DNA of 64,000 bases from Permianibacter aggregans (lineage in GTDB: Bacteria > Pseudomonadota > Gammaproteobacteria > Enterobacterales > Permianibacteraceae). The stretch covers positions 2,108,001-2,172,000 of the forward strand of contig NZ_CP037953.1 of assembly GCF_009756665.1 (NCBI RefSeq). Direction: 5' to 3'. Shown here one piece after another: positions 44,501 through 54,445 of the stretch (the first letter of the stretch is position 1; each line of letters begins with the position of its first letter). The notes below the pieces were generated by a model. It was given only the letters and a program-made list of their open reading frames with translations. It was not told where the DNA came from and made no database searches. A program made the translations under genes and the position numbers.

Positions 44501-47155
44501 GAGGCCAGCTCACCAGCTTTTGGCGCTCATTTGCTGATGTTGTCGACCGACAAAAAACAATACAGCGTTGGCGAAACCGCGAAACTGACCTTGCCGCCGG
44601 CGACCAAAGGCCGGGCGCTGATTTCCATTGAGAACGGCAGCTCGGTGTTGTCGCAGCGTTGGCTGGCGCTCGATGGCCAGCGCGCGTTCATTGATATTCC
44701 GATTGAAGCCAATATGGCGCCGAACGTTTATGTCAGCGTTCATTTGATTCAGCCGCAGCAGGAAAAAACCAACGACCGGCCAATTCGTTTGTTTGGCGTG
44801 ACGCCGCTGCTGGTCACCGACCCGGCCACGGTGTTGCAACCGGTGCTGACCGCGCCGGATGAGGTGCGACCGCAAACGACGTTGAATGTCACCGTTGCCG
44901 AAAAACAAGGTCGGCCGATGACCTATACCCTCGCGGTGGTCGATGAAGGCCTGCTCGGTTTAACCAATTTCAAAACGCCGCAATTGCATAAGGAGTTTTA
45001 CAAACGCGAAGCGCTCGGCATCAAAACCTGGGACATGTTTGATCAGGTGATTGGTGCTTATGGCGGCAGCCTGGAAAAACTGTTGGCGCTTGGCGGTTCC
45101 GATGAAGGCGCTGATGGCGATGGCAAGAAAGATCAGAAGCGTTTCCCGCCGGTTGTGCGTTTTATCGGTCCGTTCGAATTGGCGGCCAATAAAAGCGACA
45201 GCCATGCGATTGAATTGCCGCCTTATTTGGGGTCAGTGCGGGTCATGGTGGTTGCCGGTCAAAACGCCGCTTATGGCAGCAGCGAGAAAAACGTGTTGGT
45301 GAAACAGCCGCTGATGGTGCAGGCGACGCTGCCGCGCGTGCTTGGTCCCGGCGAATCCTTGCAAATGCCGGTGTCGGTCTTTGCGATGAAAGAGAAACTC
45401 GGCAAGGTTCAGATCACTGTGGAAGCCAATGATCTGATCGACGTGGTCGACGGCGGTTTGGCCATGCAGTTTGAGCGCGAAGGAGATCAACTCGGTTTGC
45501 TGAAGCTGAAAGTCAAAGACGCGATTGGCCAAGCGAAAGTCACCGTCGTCGCCACCGCGGGCAACGAGCGTTCCGAGCAGAGCATCGATATCGCGGTGCG
45601 CAGCCACAACCTGCCCAGCGTGGTCAGCCAGAGCAAACGCCTCGCTCCCGGCGAAACCTGGCAGACCGAGTTGAAGCCGCATGGTTATGCCGGCACCAAT
45701 GAGCTGTCGCTGGAAGCCAATTTCGGCGCCAGCCTGAATCTCGCCGACCGTCTGCAATACCTGATTCAGTATCCGCATGGTTGCGTCGAGCAAACCACCT
45801 CGGGGGCTTTCCCGCAGTTGTACCTGGCGCAGATCATGAACCTCGGTGAAAAGGAACAGCGTCAGATCCAGCAGAACGTCAATGCCGGTATCGACCGTTT
45901 GAAACGTTTCCAGCAGGCCGGCGGCGCCTTCTCGTATTGGCCCGGTGATGGCTACGTCAATGACTGGAGCACCAGCTATGTCGGTCATTTCCTGGTCGAG
46001 GCGAAAAAGCGCGGTTTCTCGGTGCCGGAATCGGTGATCAGCCGTTGGCAGCAATATCAGCGTCAGCGTGCCCAGCAGCATCCGGTCGCCCATGCCAGCG
46101 ATGCCCTGGAACAGGCTTACCGCTTGTACACACTCGCTTTATCAGGCGCGCCAGAGCTGGGCGCGATGAACCGCTTGCGCGACAAGCTGCATAACAACAC
46201 GACGGCTCGCTTCCTGCTGGCGGCCGCCTACAAACAGGCTGGAATCAGTGATATCGCCCAAAGCCTGGTCAAAGACCACCAGCCTATCGCGCCGAAATAC
46301 GATTACTACGGCCCGACCTTTGGTTCGTCGCTGCGCGACCAGGCGGTACTGCTGGAAACGGTGCTCGATTTGGACGACCAGCGCGCCGATGATCTGGCCG
46401 AGTCGATTTCCGCAGCGATCAACGACAACTACTGGTACAGCACCCAGGATGTCGCCTGGTCGCTGAAAGCGCTAAGCCGTTACAACCTGCTTGGCGCCGG
46501 CCAGACCCTAACGGTTGATTGGAAAGGCAAAGACAGTAAGCAATCACTGCGTTCAGAGAAGCCGGTGCTGAAAGTGGCGTTGCCTGGTGCTGAACAGGCT
46601 CAGCAACACACGATCAAAAACACCAGCGCGGCGCCGGTGCGGGTAACGCTGTTCAACCGCGGAATTGCTCCGGCCGGCAGCGAGCAGGATGTCCATGAGT
46701 CTTTGCGCATGAGCATCCGCTTTACCGATCGCGACGGCCGCAGCGTCGATATCAGCAAACTGACCCAGGGCACCGACTTCCTGGCTACGGTCGAAGTGCG
46801 CAATACCGCCAGCCGCCGCCTGGAGCAGCTGGCCCTGTCGGCGCTGATGCCGTCCGGTTGGGAAATCTTGAATGCCCGGCTGTTCAGCAGTGGCGAAGGG
46901 GTGCAGGAGTCGCCGTATGAATACCGCGATATCCGTGACGACCGGGTCATGACCTATTTCGCGCTGAACGCGGGCGAAAGCCGCACCTATAAGCTGTGGT
47001 TGTCGGCGACCTACCCCGGCCGCTACTACCTGCCGGCCTGGACCACCGAGGCAATGTACGACGCCAAGCGGGTCAGCCGTATCGCCGGTCGCTGGCTGGA
47101 GGTGATGGCCGAGGCTGAGCCGGCTGTGGCGGTGGCTGCGGAAGATGTTCCATAA
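41582..47155 (+). CDS. Bacterial alpha-2-macroglobulin lipoprotein
   Basis: Periplasmic protease trap of 1,857 residues, similar to E. coli YfhM though longer. ATG 41582 has AGGA seven bases upstream. The lipobox LAAC places the lipid Cys at residue 19, followed by Ser-Ser, so outer-membrane sorting is expected. MG-type beta domains and a bait region come first. The thioester motif GCVEQ (Cys at about residue 1401, Gln three residues on, preceded by YPH) is complete, so covalent capture of attacking proteases should work. A helical thioester domain follows, then the C-terminal receptor-type domain. The stop overlaps the next gene, pbpC, by 11 bases. Confidence 0.95.
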   Translation: MRAERRWPLAILLAVLAACSSEPEKPEPVVLEAPPVEAEQQQRWQQYIAAHTGGFVSRKAPIEIRFEADVVTEEQIGSVQNKLVSITPAVEFDAVFDNQRELWILPKAPLASGQTYQVKLHIDALPSLPQSLGDYSFDIRVYEQTLELTRVNADVDPVRDEHVVLRGEFETRDDANDTDIRDNVTILLNNQVLPVDWVHVESGRRHQFESDAIARTDAEQIVQLNWGGGQFVSPAGEKQLSISPRGRFQVTRAERDLQNPNTIVVHFSEPLARQQSLKGLVQLNRGSFTTRIEQNQLLVQVEQGLFGELKLDIDKAIKAEGGRALVEGFSQKFEFESLKPEVRFVDQGMLLPEAETLFIPFETMNASAVHVYAFRIFDNNLLPYLQHNSLDQHQYIRRYARFLARKTIALDATKPNQWRRFGVDVSDLYRRHPGEMFHFKLLITRGDSLYPCDSAMPSKISKTPPEVQNNDEYRDGDNNWSFANESYGDYLNEHHSYYWAERADPCSEDYFRYSGKTQVARNFLSANIGLLAKAGTDGKLLLTATNIRTGEPMPNTSIKLYSQQAQVITTVKTDGNGLVTVQPEIKPMILIAENGEYKGYLRLSSSSELATSHFDVSGESFKQGVKGTIYGERDVWRPGDTLHLTFVLQDSQNAIPDDHPATLELYNPLNQKVYNDTNLRPVNGFYAFAPSTRDSDITGDWRAVVRLGNRTFERPVKIETVMPNRLKMELTVEGDLLRQSAKQALNLFSQWLHGAKANGLKAEVNARLTGTRTQFEHFKTYLFDDPARKADSQEQKLFEGRLNAEGKVQFTPEIRQQNRAPGMMNLLLTTRVFEPGGAFSIGSQSLKYSPYSHYAGLKLEPSKGYYGYPLNQPIPLQLAAVDEFGQPADERRLELSLYRVEWSWWWENSGNNLARYDSANAPNLVKQMSITVKNGKADTTFELDDAWQRYLLRVCDSKSGHCAGTTLYSGWNDEASSPAFGAHLLMLSTDKKQYSVGETAKLTLPPATKGRALISIENGSSVLSQRWLALDGQRAFIDIPIEANMAPNVYVSVHLIQPQQEKTNDRPIRLFGVTPLLVTDPATVLQPVLTAPDEVRPQTTLNVTVAEKQGRPMTYTLAVVDEGLLGLTNFKTPQLHKEFYKREALGIKTWDMFDQVIGAYGGSLEKLLALGGSDEGADGDGKKDQKRFPPVVRFIGPFELAANKSDSHAIELPPYLGSVRVMVVAGQNAAYGSSEKNVLVKQPLMVQATLPRVLGPGESLQMPVSVFAMKEKLGKVQITVEANDLIDVVDGGLAMQFEREGDQLGLLKLKVKDAIGQAKVTVVATAGNERSEQSIDIAVRSHNLPSVVSQSKRLAPGETWQTELKPHGYAGTNELSLEANFGASLNLADRLQYLIQYPHGCVEQTTSGAFPQLYLAQIMNLGEKEQRQIQQNVNAGIDRLKRFQQAGGAFSYWPGDGYVNDWSTSYVGHFLVEAKKRGFSVPESVISRWQQYQRQRAQQHPVAHASDALEQAYRLYTLALSGAPELGAMNRLRDKLHNNTTARFLLAAAYKQAGISDIAQSLVKDHQPIAPKYDYYGPTFGSSLRDQAVLLETVLDLDDQRADDLAESISAAINDNYWYSTQDVAWSLKALSRYNLLGAGQTLTVDWKGKDSKQSLRSEKPVLKVALPGAEQAQQHTIKNTSAAPVRVTLFNRGIAPAGSEQDVHESLRMSIRFTDRDGRSVDISKLTQGTDFLATVEVRNTASRRLEQLALSALMPSGWEILNARLFSSGEGVQESPYEYRDIRDDRVMTYFALNAGESRTYKLWLSATYPGRYYLPAWTTEAMYDAKRVSRIAGRWLEVMAEAEPAVAVAAEDVP

Positions 47156-49505
47156 AGTAAGTCATTACTTCTCCGTTGCCGCAAGAAAAGCTTGGCAGCG
47201 GCGAGCTTGGCGCTGGTTGTTTATGATGCTGGCGCTACTGACGTTGGGGTTTTTCCTGCTGCCGGTCACCCGACCGCAGGCGCCCTACTCGACCGTGCTC
47301 TTGGCCCGTGATGGCCAGCTGCTGGGTGCCCGCCTCGCCGCTGATCAGCAATGGCGTTTTCCATTGGCCGGCGAACCACCGCAGCGTTTCCTGACCGCGC
47401 TGGTCCGGTTCGAAGACCAGCGCTTTTATTCCCACTGGGGTGTCGATCCGCTGGCGTTGGCCCGGGCCCTGCGCAGTAATCTCGAAGCCGGCCGGGTCGT
47501 TTCCGGTGCCAGCACCTTGAGCATGCAGTTGGTGCGCCTGGCACGCGATAACCCGGCCCGGACCGTGCCGGAAAAGGTGCTGGAAATGGCTTTGGCGCTA
47601 AGGCTGGAAATGGCGCTCGATAAAAGCCAAATTCTGCATGATTACGCCCAGTTCGCGCCATTTGGCGGCAACATCGTTGGTGTTGAGACGGCTGCCCGGC
47701 GCTATTTCGGGCGCAGCGCCAGCGAGTTGTCCTGGGCCGAGGCGGCGATGCTGGCGGTATTGCCGAATGCCCCGGCGCTGGTGCATCCGGGTCGCGAACG
47801 GCAAACCCTGCTCGATAAACGCAATCGCCTGTTGGCCAAGCTGCGGGACAAGGGCGATATCTCGGCGACCGAATTCCGGCTGGCGTTACTGGAGCCGTTA
47901 CCGGAAGCGATTTTGCCGCTGCCGGAGACGAGCCCACACCTGCTGGCGACATTGGCTGAACGGCAAGCGCCGGGGATTATCCATGCAACGATCGATGCCG
48001 GGCTGCAGTCGGCACTGAGCGAAGTGATGCAGCGCCAAGGGCAAAAATTGGCGCTGGAAGGAGTATGGAATGCCGCGCTATTGGTTATCGACAATGAGGA
48101 TCTGTCGGTAGCCGCTTACCTTGGCAATACCGAGCTCGACCGAACCGGGCGCGGCGAATTCGTCGACTTGATTCAGCGCCCGCGCAGCAGCGGCAGCATT
48201 CTGAAGCCGCTGCTCTATGCGCTGATGTTAGAGGCTGGTGAGATCAGCCCCAGCATGCTGGTCGCCGATGTGCCGACCCAGATCAACGGCTATCGGCCAG
48301 AGAACTTTGACCGTCAGTATCGCGGCGCCGTTCGGGCTGACGAGGCACTAGCGCTGTCGCTGAATATCCCGGCCGTGCGCTTGCTGCGTCAGCATGGCGT
48401 CGCCCGCTTCCATCAACAGCTGCAAAACCTTGGCTATTCAACGCTCTTTCGGCCGGCCGACGATTACGGCCTGACGCTGATCCTCGGCGGCGCGGAAACT
48501 TCGCTGTGGGATGTAGCGGGCAGTTACGCACAGTTGGCTGCTATTTCGCGCTCAATTGCCGCAGATAGTCGCTATTTGCCGGTAAACATCTTGACTGGCA
48601 GCGAGTCGGCACAGGGCAAGCCGGCCGAAATCGGCCCCGGCGCTGCTTGGCTGACGCTAGAGGCGATGAAAGAGGTCAATCGCCCCGGCCTTGATCAGCA
48701 TTGGCGCGAGTTTGCCAGCTCGAAACAAGTGGCCTGGAAAACCGGCACCAGCTTTGGTCTGCGTGACGCCTGGGCGGTAGCGGTGACACCGCGCTACACG
48801 GTTGGCGTATGGGCCGGCAATGCCAGCGGCGAAGGAGTCGCCGGCCTGTCCGGCACCAATACCGCTGCGCCGCTGCTATTCGCGGCCTTGAACCGCTTGC
48901 CGGATTCCGGCTGGTTTGCCGAGCCGGCCCATGATCTGCGCAGCGTTGAACTTTGCGCCGACAGCGGCTATCTGCCGCAAGGCGGTTGCCAAACGGTATC
49001 GGCGCTGCTGCCGAAGCACAGCCATTTCGATCAGATCTCGCGTTGGCATCAGCTGGTCCACACCGACCCACTGGGCCGTTATCGGGTCAACGCCGACTGC
49101 AGCCTGTTCAATGAGCGCCAAGCGCAAAGCTATCTGCAGCTACCACCGGCAATGGCCTTTTACTACCGGCGCCAGCACCCGCTTTACCGCGATCTGCCGC
49201 CGTGGCGCGCCGACTGCAAAGCCAGTAGCGAAGAACTGGCCATGGAAGTGCTGTATCCGGAAGCCGGCGCCCGCTTTTATCTACCGACCGATTTGAACGG
49301 CCAGGACATGCCATTGATCGCCGAAGTCGCCCATCGCGAAGCCGACGCCGTGTTGCATTGGCATCTGAATGAGCAGTTTCTCGGCACCACCCGCGAATTC
49401 CATACCATGAGTATCCGCGCCAAATCCGGCAAGCAGCTACTAAGCGTCGTTGACCAGCAAGGTGTCCGCATAAGTCGTTCGTTCACGATTCTGCCTCGAC
49501 ACTAG
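47145..49505 (+). CDS. pbpC: Penicillin-binding protein 1C
   Basis: 786-residue bifunctional peptidoglycan synthase. One N-terminal membrane helix (WLFMMLALLTLGFFLLPV) is followed by the GT51 glycosyltransferase with catalytic EDQRFYSHWGVD and RKLLE-region equivalents, then a transpeptidase domain with SxxK in SGSILKPLL, SxN in SLNIP and KTGTS. The C-terminal ~90 residues match the PBP1C-specific extension. It overlaps the alpha-2-macroglobulin gene by 11 bases. The pairing is common in proteobacteria and is thought to link repair of breached peptidoglycan with trapping of invading proteases. Confidence 0.96.
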   Translation: MFHKVSHYFSVAARKAWQRRAWRWLFMMLALLTLGFFLLPVTRPQAPYSTVLLARDGQLLGARLAADQQWRFPLAGEPPQRFLTALVRFEDQRFYSHWGVDPLALARALRSNLEAGRVVSGASTLSMQLVRLARDNPARTVPEKVLEMALALRLEMALDKSQILHDYAQFAPFGGNIVGVETAARRYFGRSASELSWAEAAMLAVLPNAPALVHPGRERQTLLDKRNRLLAKLRDKGDISATEFRLALLEPLPEAILPLPETSPHLLATLAERQAPGIIHATIDAGLQSALSEVMQRQGQKLALEGVWNAALLVIDNEDLSVAAYLGNTELDRTGRGEFVDLIQRPRSSGSILKPLLYALMLEAGEISPSMLVADVPTQINGYRPENFDRQYRGAVRADEALALSLNIPAVRLLRQHGVARFHQQLQNLGYSTLFRPADDYGLTLILGGAETSLWDVAGSYAQLAAISRSIAADSRYLPVNILTGSESAQGKPAEIGPGAAWLTLEAMKEVNRPGLDQHWREFASSKQVAWKTGTSFGLRDAWAVAVTPRYTVGVWAGNASGEGVAGLSGTNTAAPLLFAALNRLPDSGWFAEPAHDLRSVELCADSGYLPQGGCQTVSALLPKHSHFDQISRWHQLVHTDPLGRYRVNADCSLFNERQAQSYLQLPPAMAFYYRRQHPLYRDLPPWRADCKASSEELAMEVLYPEAGARFYLPTDLNGQDMPLIAEVAHREADAVLHWHLNEQFLGTTREFHTMSIRAKSGKQLLSVVDQQGVRISRSFTILPRH

Positions 49506-49577
49506 CGAACAATTTTTGACCAACCTTTGCGCGCCTCGTACAATGCGCGCCCCTACTTCATAGGTCTTGTCGGCACC

Positions 49578-51467
49578 ATGATTTTCCCGGATGTTTTTGA
49601 TGTCATCGTTGTAGGCGGCGGTCACGCCGGCACTGAGGCGGCGCTGGCTTCGGCCCGTATTGGTGTCAAAACGCTGCTGCTGAGCCACAACATCGAATCG
49701 CTGGGGGCGATGAGCTGCAACCCGGCCATCGGCGGTATCGGCAAGGGCCATCTGGTCAAGGAAATCGATGCCTTGGGCGGGGTCATGGCCAAGGGTGCCG
49801 ACCGCGCCGGTATCCAGTTCCGTACCCTGAATGCCTCGAAAGGCCCGGCTGTGCGTGCTACCCGGGCGCAGGCCGATCGCATCCTTTATAAGGCATATAT
49901 CCGCCAGGTGCTGGAAAACCAGCCGAATTTGTGGCTGTTCCAACAACCGGTCGAAGATCTGATTCTGGAAAACGGCGCTGTCGCCGGTGTCGTCACCGCT
50001 ATGGGTCTGACCTTCAAAGCCCGCCAGGTGGTGCTGACGGTCGGCACATTTCTGGCCGGACGCATCCATATCGGCGAGCAGAATTACGCTGGTGGCCGCG
50101 CTGGTGACCAGCCGTCGAATGGTCTATCAGCAAAACTTCGTGAGTTGCCATTCCGTTATGGTCGCTTGAAAACCGGTACGCCGCCGCGTATCGATGGTCG
50201 ATCAATCAACTACGACGGTCTGCAGGAACAACCGGGCGATGAACCGCGGCCGGTGTTTTCGTTTTTGGGTTCTCGTGCCGACCAGCCAAAACAAATTTCC
50301 TGCTGGATTACCCACACGACGGCAAAAACCGCTGAAGTGATCCGCAGCAACCTGCATCGCTCGCCAATGTACAGCGGTCAGATTGAAGGCATTGGCCCGC
50401 GTTACTGCCCGAGTATCGAAGACAAAATTGTTCGTTTCGCCGATAAAGAAACGCACCAGATTTTTATCGAACCGGAAGGCCTGACGACCAACGAGGTCTA
50501 TCCAAACGGCATTTCCACCTCGCTGCCATTCGATGTGCAGATAGAGATTGTTCGTTCGATCAAAGGTTTCGAGAACGCCTATATCCTGCGCCCCGGTTAC
50601 GCCATCGAATACGATTATTTTGATCCGCGCGAATTGAAAGACACGCTGGAAACCAAGCACGTGCCGGGCTTGTATTTCGCTGGCCAGATCAACGGTACCA
50701 CCGGTTATGAAGAAGCCGCGGCGCAAGGTTTGCTCGCCGGCGTCAACGCCGCGTTGCGGGCGCAAGACAAAGATATTTTTACGCTGCGTCGTGACGAATC
50801 CTATCTGGGCGTATTGGTCGATGACCTGACCACCAACGGCACCCAGGAACCGTACCGAATGTTTACCTCGCGCGCCGAGTACCGCCTGCTGCTGCGCGAA
50901 GATAACGCCGATTTACGCCTGACCGAAAAAGGCCGTGCGATTGGCCTGATTTCCGACGAACATTGGAATGCCTTCGCCCGCAAACGCGATGAAATTGAAA
51001 CCGAACGTGCTCGTTTGCAACGCACGTTTGTGTTGCCGCAATCCGAAGCAGCCAAGCACCTGAATCAGTTTTTCGAATCGCCTTTGGCGCGCGAATATAA
51101 AATGGAAGAACTGCTGCGCCGGCCGGAAATGGATTACCAGAAACTGACTTCAGCACCCGATCTCGCGGTCGAAACGATCGATCCAGTCGTTGCTGAACAA
51201 GTCGAAATCCAGGTCAAATACGCAGGCTATATCGATCGTCAGGTCGAAGAAATCGAAAAGCAGCAACGTTATGAAAACACCCGTCTGCCCGCCGATTTTG
51301 ATTACAGCACGGTGCGCAGCTTGTCATCGGAAGTGGTGCAGAAGCTAAACAAAATCAAACCGCAAACCATCGGTCAAGCGGCCCGCATTTCCGGCATCAC
51401 GCCAGCGGCCATTTCGATTTTGCTGGTGCATTTGAAGCGCGGCAGTTTGCTGCAGGAGTCAGCATAA
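49578..51467 (+). CDS. mnmG: tRNA modification enzyme MnmG (GidA)
   Basis: FAD-dependent partner of MnmE in forming cmnm5U34 in tRNA. 629 residues, normal length. The start is ATG 49578, giving [21 protein letters not shown], which matches the family; the open frame extends 17 codons upstream without similarity. The dinucleotide-binding [10 protein letters not shown], the conserved [22 protein letters not shown] and the C-terminal helical domain ([14 protein letters not shown]) are all present. Unlike in many relatives, its neighbour on the left is pbpC and rsmG lies 5.5 kb to the right. Confidence 0.98.
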   Translation: MIFPDVFDVIVVGGGHAGTEAALASARIGVKTLLLSHNIESLGAMSCNPAIGGIGKGHLVKEIDALGGVMAKGADRAGIQFRTLNASKGPAVRATRAQADRILYKAYIRQVLENQPNLWLFQQPVEDLILENGAVAGVVTAMGLTFKARQVVLTVGTFLAGRIHIGEQNYAGGRAGDQPSNGLSAKLRELPFRYGRLKTGTPPRIDGRSINYDGLQEQPGDEPRPVFSFLGSRADQPKQISCWITHTTAKTAEVIRSNLHRSPMYSGQIEGIGPRYCPSIEDKIVRFADKETHQIFIEPEGLTTNEVYPNGISTSLPFDVQIEIVRSIKGFENAYILRPGYAIEYDYFDPRELKDTLETKHVPGLYFAGQINGTTGYEEAAAQGLLAGVNAALRAQDKDIFTLRRDESYLGVLVDDLTTNGTQEPYRMFTSRAEYRLLLREDNADLRLTEKGRAIGLISDEHWNAFARKRDEIETERARLQRTFVLPQSEAAKHLNQFFESPLAREYKMEELLRRPEMDYQKLTSAPDLAVETIDPVVAEQVEIQVKYAGYIDRQVEEIEKQQRYENTRLPADFDYSTVRSLSSEVVQKLNKIKPQTIGQAARISGITPAAISILLVHLKRGSLLQESA

Positions 51468-51565
51468 ATACAGCTCGCCCTGTTCCAACAATAAGCTGAC
51501 AACCGGTGCTATCACTCCCGTCAAGTGAAGCCTTACAAAATCCTCGTTCACCACATACACAGAAA

Positions 51566-51958
51566 ATGATTAAACCAGCAACAAAGCAACTGGCTGCACT
51601 GGCTCTGGCCGTTCTTTTACAAGCGTGTCAGACAGCAGCTACCAAATCCGTCGCTTCAGGTCTCTCACCAGTCAAAGCCCCTAGCATTGAGGTAACACTT
51701 GGGGAAAGAGGTATTGTCGATAAGGAAATCATGGAGGAGTGCAAAACAAATGCAATTCTGCACCAGAAGTTTTCCAAAATGATTAAGGGTCGCAAGGACA
51801 TCGATTACGACATTTCTATTCAAATAGAAAAGCTAAGAAAGCTTGGGTTTGGTGTATTGGGAACCAAATTCGGCGGAAACGAAGTAGTACTTTCTATTAT
51901 CCAACAAAAAAACACTGCCATTTCTCAAACATTCGAGACTGTCCAGAATTTTGTGTAA
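51566..51958 (+). pseudogene. Small lipoprotein, 3' end replaced by IS256-family element
   Basis: Signal sequence IKPATKQLAALALAVLLQAC with lipobox LQAC and Gln at +2 marks an outer-membrane lipoprotein of unknown family. After residue ~127 the frame enters the IS terminal repeat at 51953 and stops two codons later, so the C-terminus has probably been lost. The beta-rich segment GFGVLGTKFGGNEVVLSIIQ is all that can be said of the fold. The Shine-Dalgarno is weak; starts upstream of ATG 51566 would spoil the signal peptide. Base composition is more AT-rich than mnmG, suggesting acquired DNA. Confidence 0.6.
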
Positions 51959-53226
51959 CTGGCGGATTTACACCTTCACGCGGTCTTCGCCGAACACGAT
52001 CAACAACTGATTCAGTGCGGCTTTCCAATCGTGTACCGGCATCGTCCACTTTTCCGCGATCCGATGCAAGGTTAAGTACAACACCTTCAAGATTGCCTCG
52101 TCATTCGGGAAGGCTTTCTTGGGTTTCAACACTTTTTGCAAGCTGGCGTTGAGTGATTCAATCGCGTTGGTCGTGTAGATGATTTTCCGTATTTCCGGCG
52201 GATAATCAAAGAACACCGTCAACCGTGTCCAGTTGTTACGCCAGCTCGGCCCAATATGCGGATACTTCCCGCCCCAGTTCTGTTCAAATTCAGCCAGCGC
52301 CCGCTGTGCTTCGCTTTCCGTTGCCGCTCGATAAATCAACCGTAAATCGGCCGCCACGGCCTTACGCTCTTTCCAAGGGACGAAGTGCAGCGAGTGACGC
52401 ACTTGATGGACGATGCATTGCTGCACATGGGTCTGCGGGTAGACCGCATTAATCGCTTCCGAGAAGCCTTTAAGGCCATCGACACAGCAATCAATACGTC
52501 ATTGACGCCGCGATTTTTCAGTTCATTGATAACGCTTAACCAGAACTTGGCGCCTTCACTGCTGGCCAACCATAACCCTAAAATCTCTTTCTCACCGCGC
52601 ATGTTGATGCCCAGCGCTACATACACGGAGCGATTGCCGACCATGCCATCCTGCCGCGACTTCGTCACCAAGGCATCGAGATAGACAATCGCATAAGTCG
52701 AATCGAGTGGTCGCTTCTGCCATTGTTGTACTTCATCCATAACCTGTTCGGTCACCTGGCTTATCAGCGCCGGTGACACCGCGTTGCCGTAGGTTTCTTG
52801 CAGGTAGTCGTGAATGTCACGCTGACTCATGCCGTAAGAGTAGAGTCGCACGATGGCGTCCGTTATGCTGCCAACGCGTCGTTGATGCTTGCCGATAAAC
52901 CGAGGTTCAAACTCGGCATTCCGGTCACGTGGGACTTCGATATCCAGTGGGCCATGCTCGGTTTGCACTTGCTTGGTCGATCGGCCGTTACGTGAATTAC
53001 CGGAGTTGCGACCTTTGACGGCGTGTTTGTCATAACCCAGATGCTGTTCCATTTCGGCCTTCAGCGCCCGCTCCGCGACCTGCTTGAACAACACTTTGGT
53101 TAGTGCCTGGAAGTCTTCGGTTGATTTGCAACTGTCTAATAATTCATCAAGTGTGGTATGGGTGCTGACAGGTTTTTCTGGCTTCATAATGCTCTCCTAT
53201 TGAGGATATGATGAAGCCAGTTACAC
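51953..53226 (-). mobile_element. IS256-family insertion sequence
   Basis: About 1,274 bp. The left end reads GTGTAACTGGC (51953) and the right end is its complement GCCAGTTACAC (ending 53226); four flanking T/A bases extend the symmetry. The single transposase gene is frameshifted. I could not find an 8-9 bp target duplication, so the insertion may be old or rearranged. Confidence 0.85.
51968..53187 (-). pseudogene. IS256-family transposase with a single-base frameshift
   Basis: Mutator-type transposase. Start ATG 53187 gives an N-terminal piece through NELKNRGVNDVLIA; the rest, from CVDGLKGFSEAINAVYPQTH to the end (IYTTNAIESLNASLQK), is in another frame. The total of 1,220 bases is one short of 407 codons, so one base is missing, near 52496-52500. 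Corrected, the protein would have 406 residues, normal for the family. The break separates the first catalytic Asp (YLDALVTK) from the second Asp and the Glu, so the enzyme should be inactive unless this is a sequencing error. Confidence 0.85.
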
Positions 53227-53378
53227 AAAAATCAAAACGGTCCCAAACATTCAGCTGCCGCGCAGACATAGGTGTATTTGGTTTGCTTACAACGGCGTGC
53301 TCACGTGTCAACCATTGCATTGGAAGAATACTTGACCAGTCAGAGAAATGGTTTGACTCACAAGCAAGGAAATACTAA

Positions 53379-54410
53379 ATGAAGAAGCTATTCGTTGCGG
53401 CAATGGTTTTTGCCGCCGGTGCCGGTCAATTACAGGCGAACCAACCACCGGCTTATTCGCCCATGGAAATGATTATTCTGGATGCTCTTTATCGCAATGA
53501 TTCGGATGACGCCCGTGTGGCATTAAAAGTAATTAATACTACCAATCTGACCAATACAAAACTAACCGATGCAGTAGCTGACCATCTGCATCACACATTA
53601 ACGCACTCACGCCTCGACAATGGCGCAGTCATTGATGTGGTTGCTTGGCACATCAAAGTACTGGGAAACGCCGGTGGTCGCTACCATCAGTTTTTGACGT
53701 CCGTACATCAATCTTCGACTGGTAACAAAAAGCTCGACAAATACTTGGTTGAAGCCCTGAATAGCTCTCCGGCTGCAGAACAATATCTGCCTGAGTCACT
53801 GGAAATGCCCTTTAAAAAGCAGGACATCGAGAGTCATATCGACGCAAAAGAGCAATGCAATAAGGTAGAATTCCAAAAGATCTCGGTGTATCAGCCGATG
53901 AAGCATGTCGTAGATAAGGTGGGAATGCCCTTTCTACTGAGTACTCACAAAGTCAAGGTGCGCTTCTCTGGTACTCGGGATTACGCGACGCTGCATTTTA
54001 AAGACTGCGGTTACATAATGTTCAATGCCCCCGTTCATGGCGAAACGGACTATACGGTGTTGGAAGTCGGTGAAGAAACCTTTTCTATCGGTGCCAGCAA
54101 GTCACGTTCGCAACGGGCAGTCAGTCAGTTTGCCGCGATCCTTCACGGTCTTGAATTCAGAACGTTTCTAAAACTCAATGAGAGGGAGTTTGTACGAGAC
54201 ACCCAGCTCCACGACGCTCTACGCTCGCGACTAATGTTGAACGAATTTCCATCAGACAAGTATGCCGATGACGCGCTAGCTATTGCAGTAAAGCTTATTG
54301 CCCACAATCCGTCAGAAGAAAGCTGGAAAGTCATACAGTTCCTATCTGAGAACGCAAATGCTGAGAAAGCGAAAGACGTGGCAACGTCAATTTTAAAGAG
54401 AAAAAAGTGA
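53379..54410 (+). CDS. Secreted protein of unknown function
   Basis: 343-residue protein with a clear Sec signal peptide (KKLFVAAMVFAAGAGQLQA, cleavage before NQ). AAGGA eight bases before ATG 53379 supports the start. I do not recognise a family. Residues ~25-130 are helical with TPR- or HEAT-like spacing, ~145-245 look beta-rich with two Cys residues (KEQCNKVEFQ and KDCGYIMF) that could form a disulfide, and the C-terminus is helical again. It sits in the accessory patch between mnmG and rsmG, next to an IS, and its codon use looks more AT-rich than the core genes. Confidence 0.7.
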   Translation: MKKLFVAAMVFAAGAGQLQANQPPAYSPMEMIILDALYRNDSDDARVALKVINTTNLTNTKLTDAVADHLHHTLTHSRLDNGAVIDVVAWHIKVLGNAGGRYHQFLTSVHQSSTGNKKLDKYLVEALNSSPAAEQYLPESLEMPFKKQDIESHIDAKEQCNKVEFQKISVYQPMKHVVDKVGMPFLLSTHKVKVRFSGTRDYATLHFKDCGYIMFNAPVHGETDYTVLEVGEETFSIGASKSRSQRAVSQFAAILHGLEFRTFLKLNEREFVRDTQLHDALRSRLMLNEFPSDKYADDALAIAVKLIAHNPSEESWKVIQFLSENANAEKAKDVATSILKRKK

Positions 54411-54445
54411 GCAAACTGGCTGTTTTCGAAGGCTGGTAACAAGAC

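Noticed and set aside
52336..53187. Programmed frameshift in the IS256-family transposase
   Set aside because: IS256-type enzymes are made from one frame and there is no slippery heptamer or clear stimulatory structure near 52496; a one-base loss is simpler.
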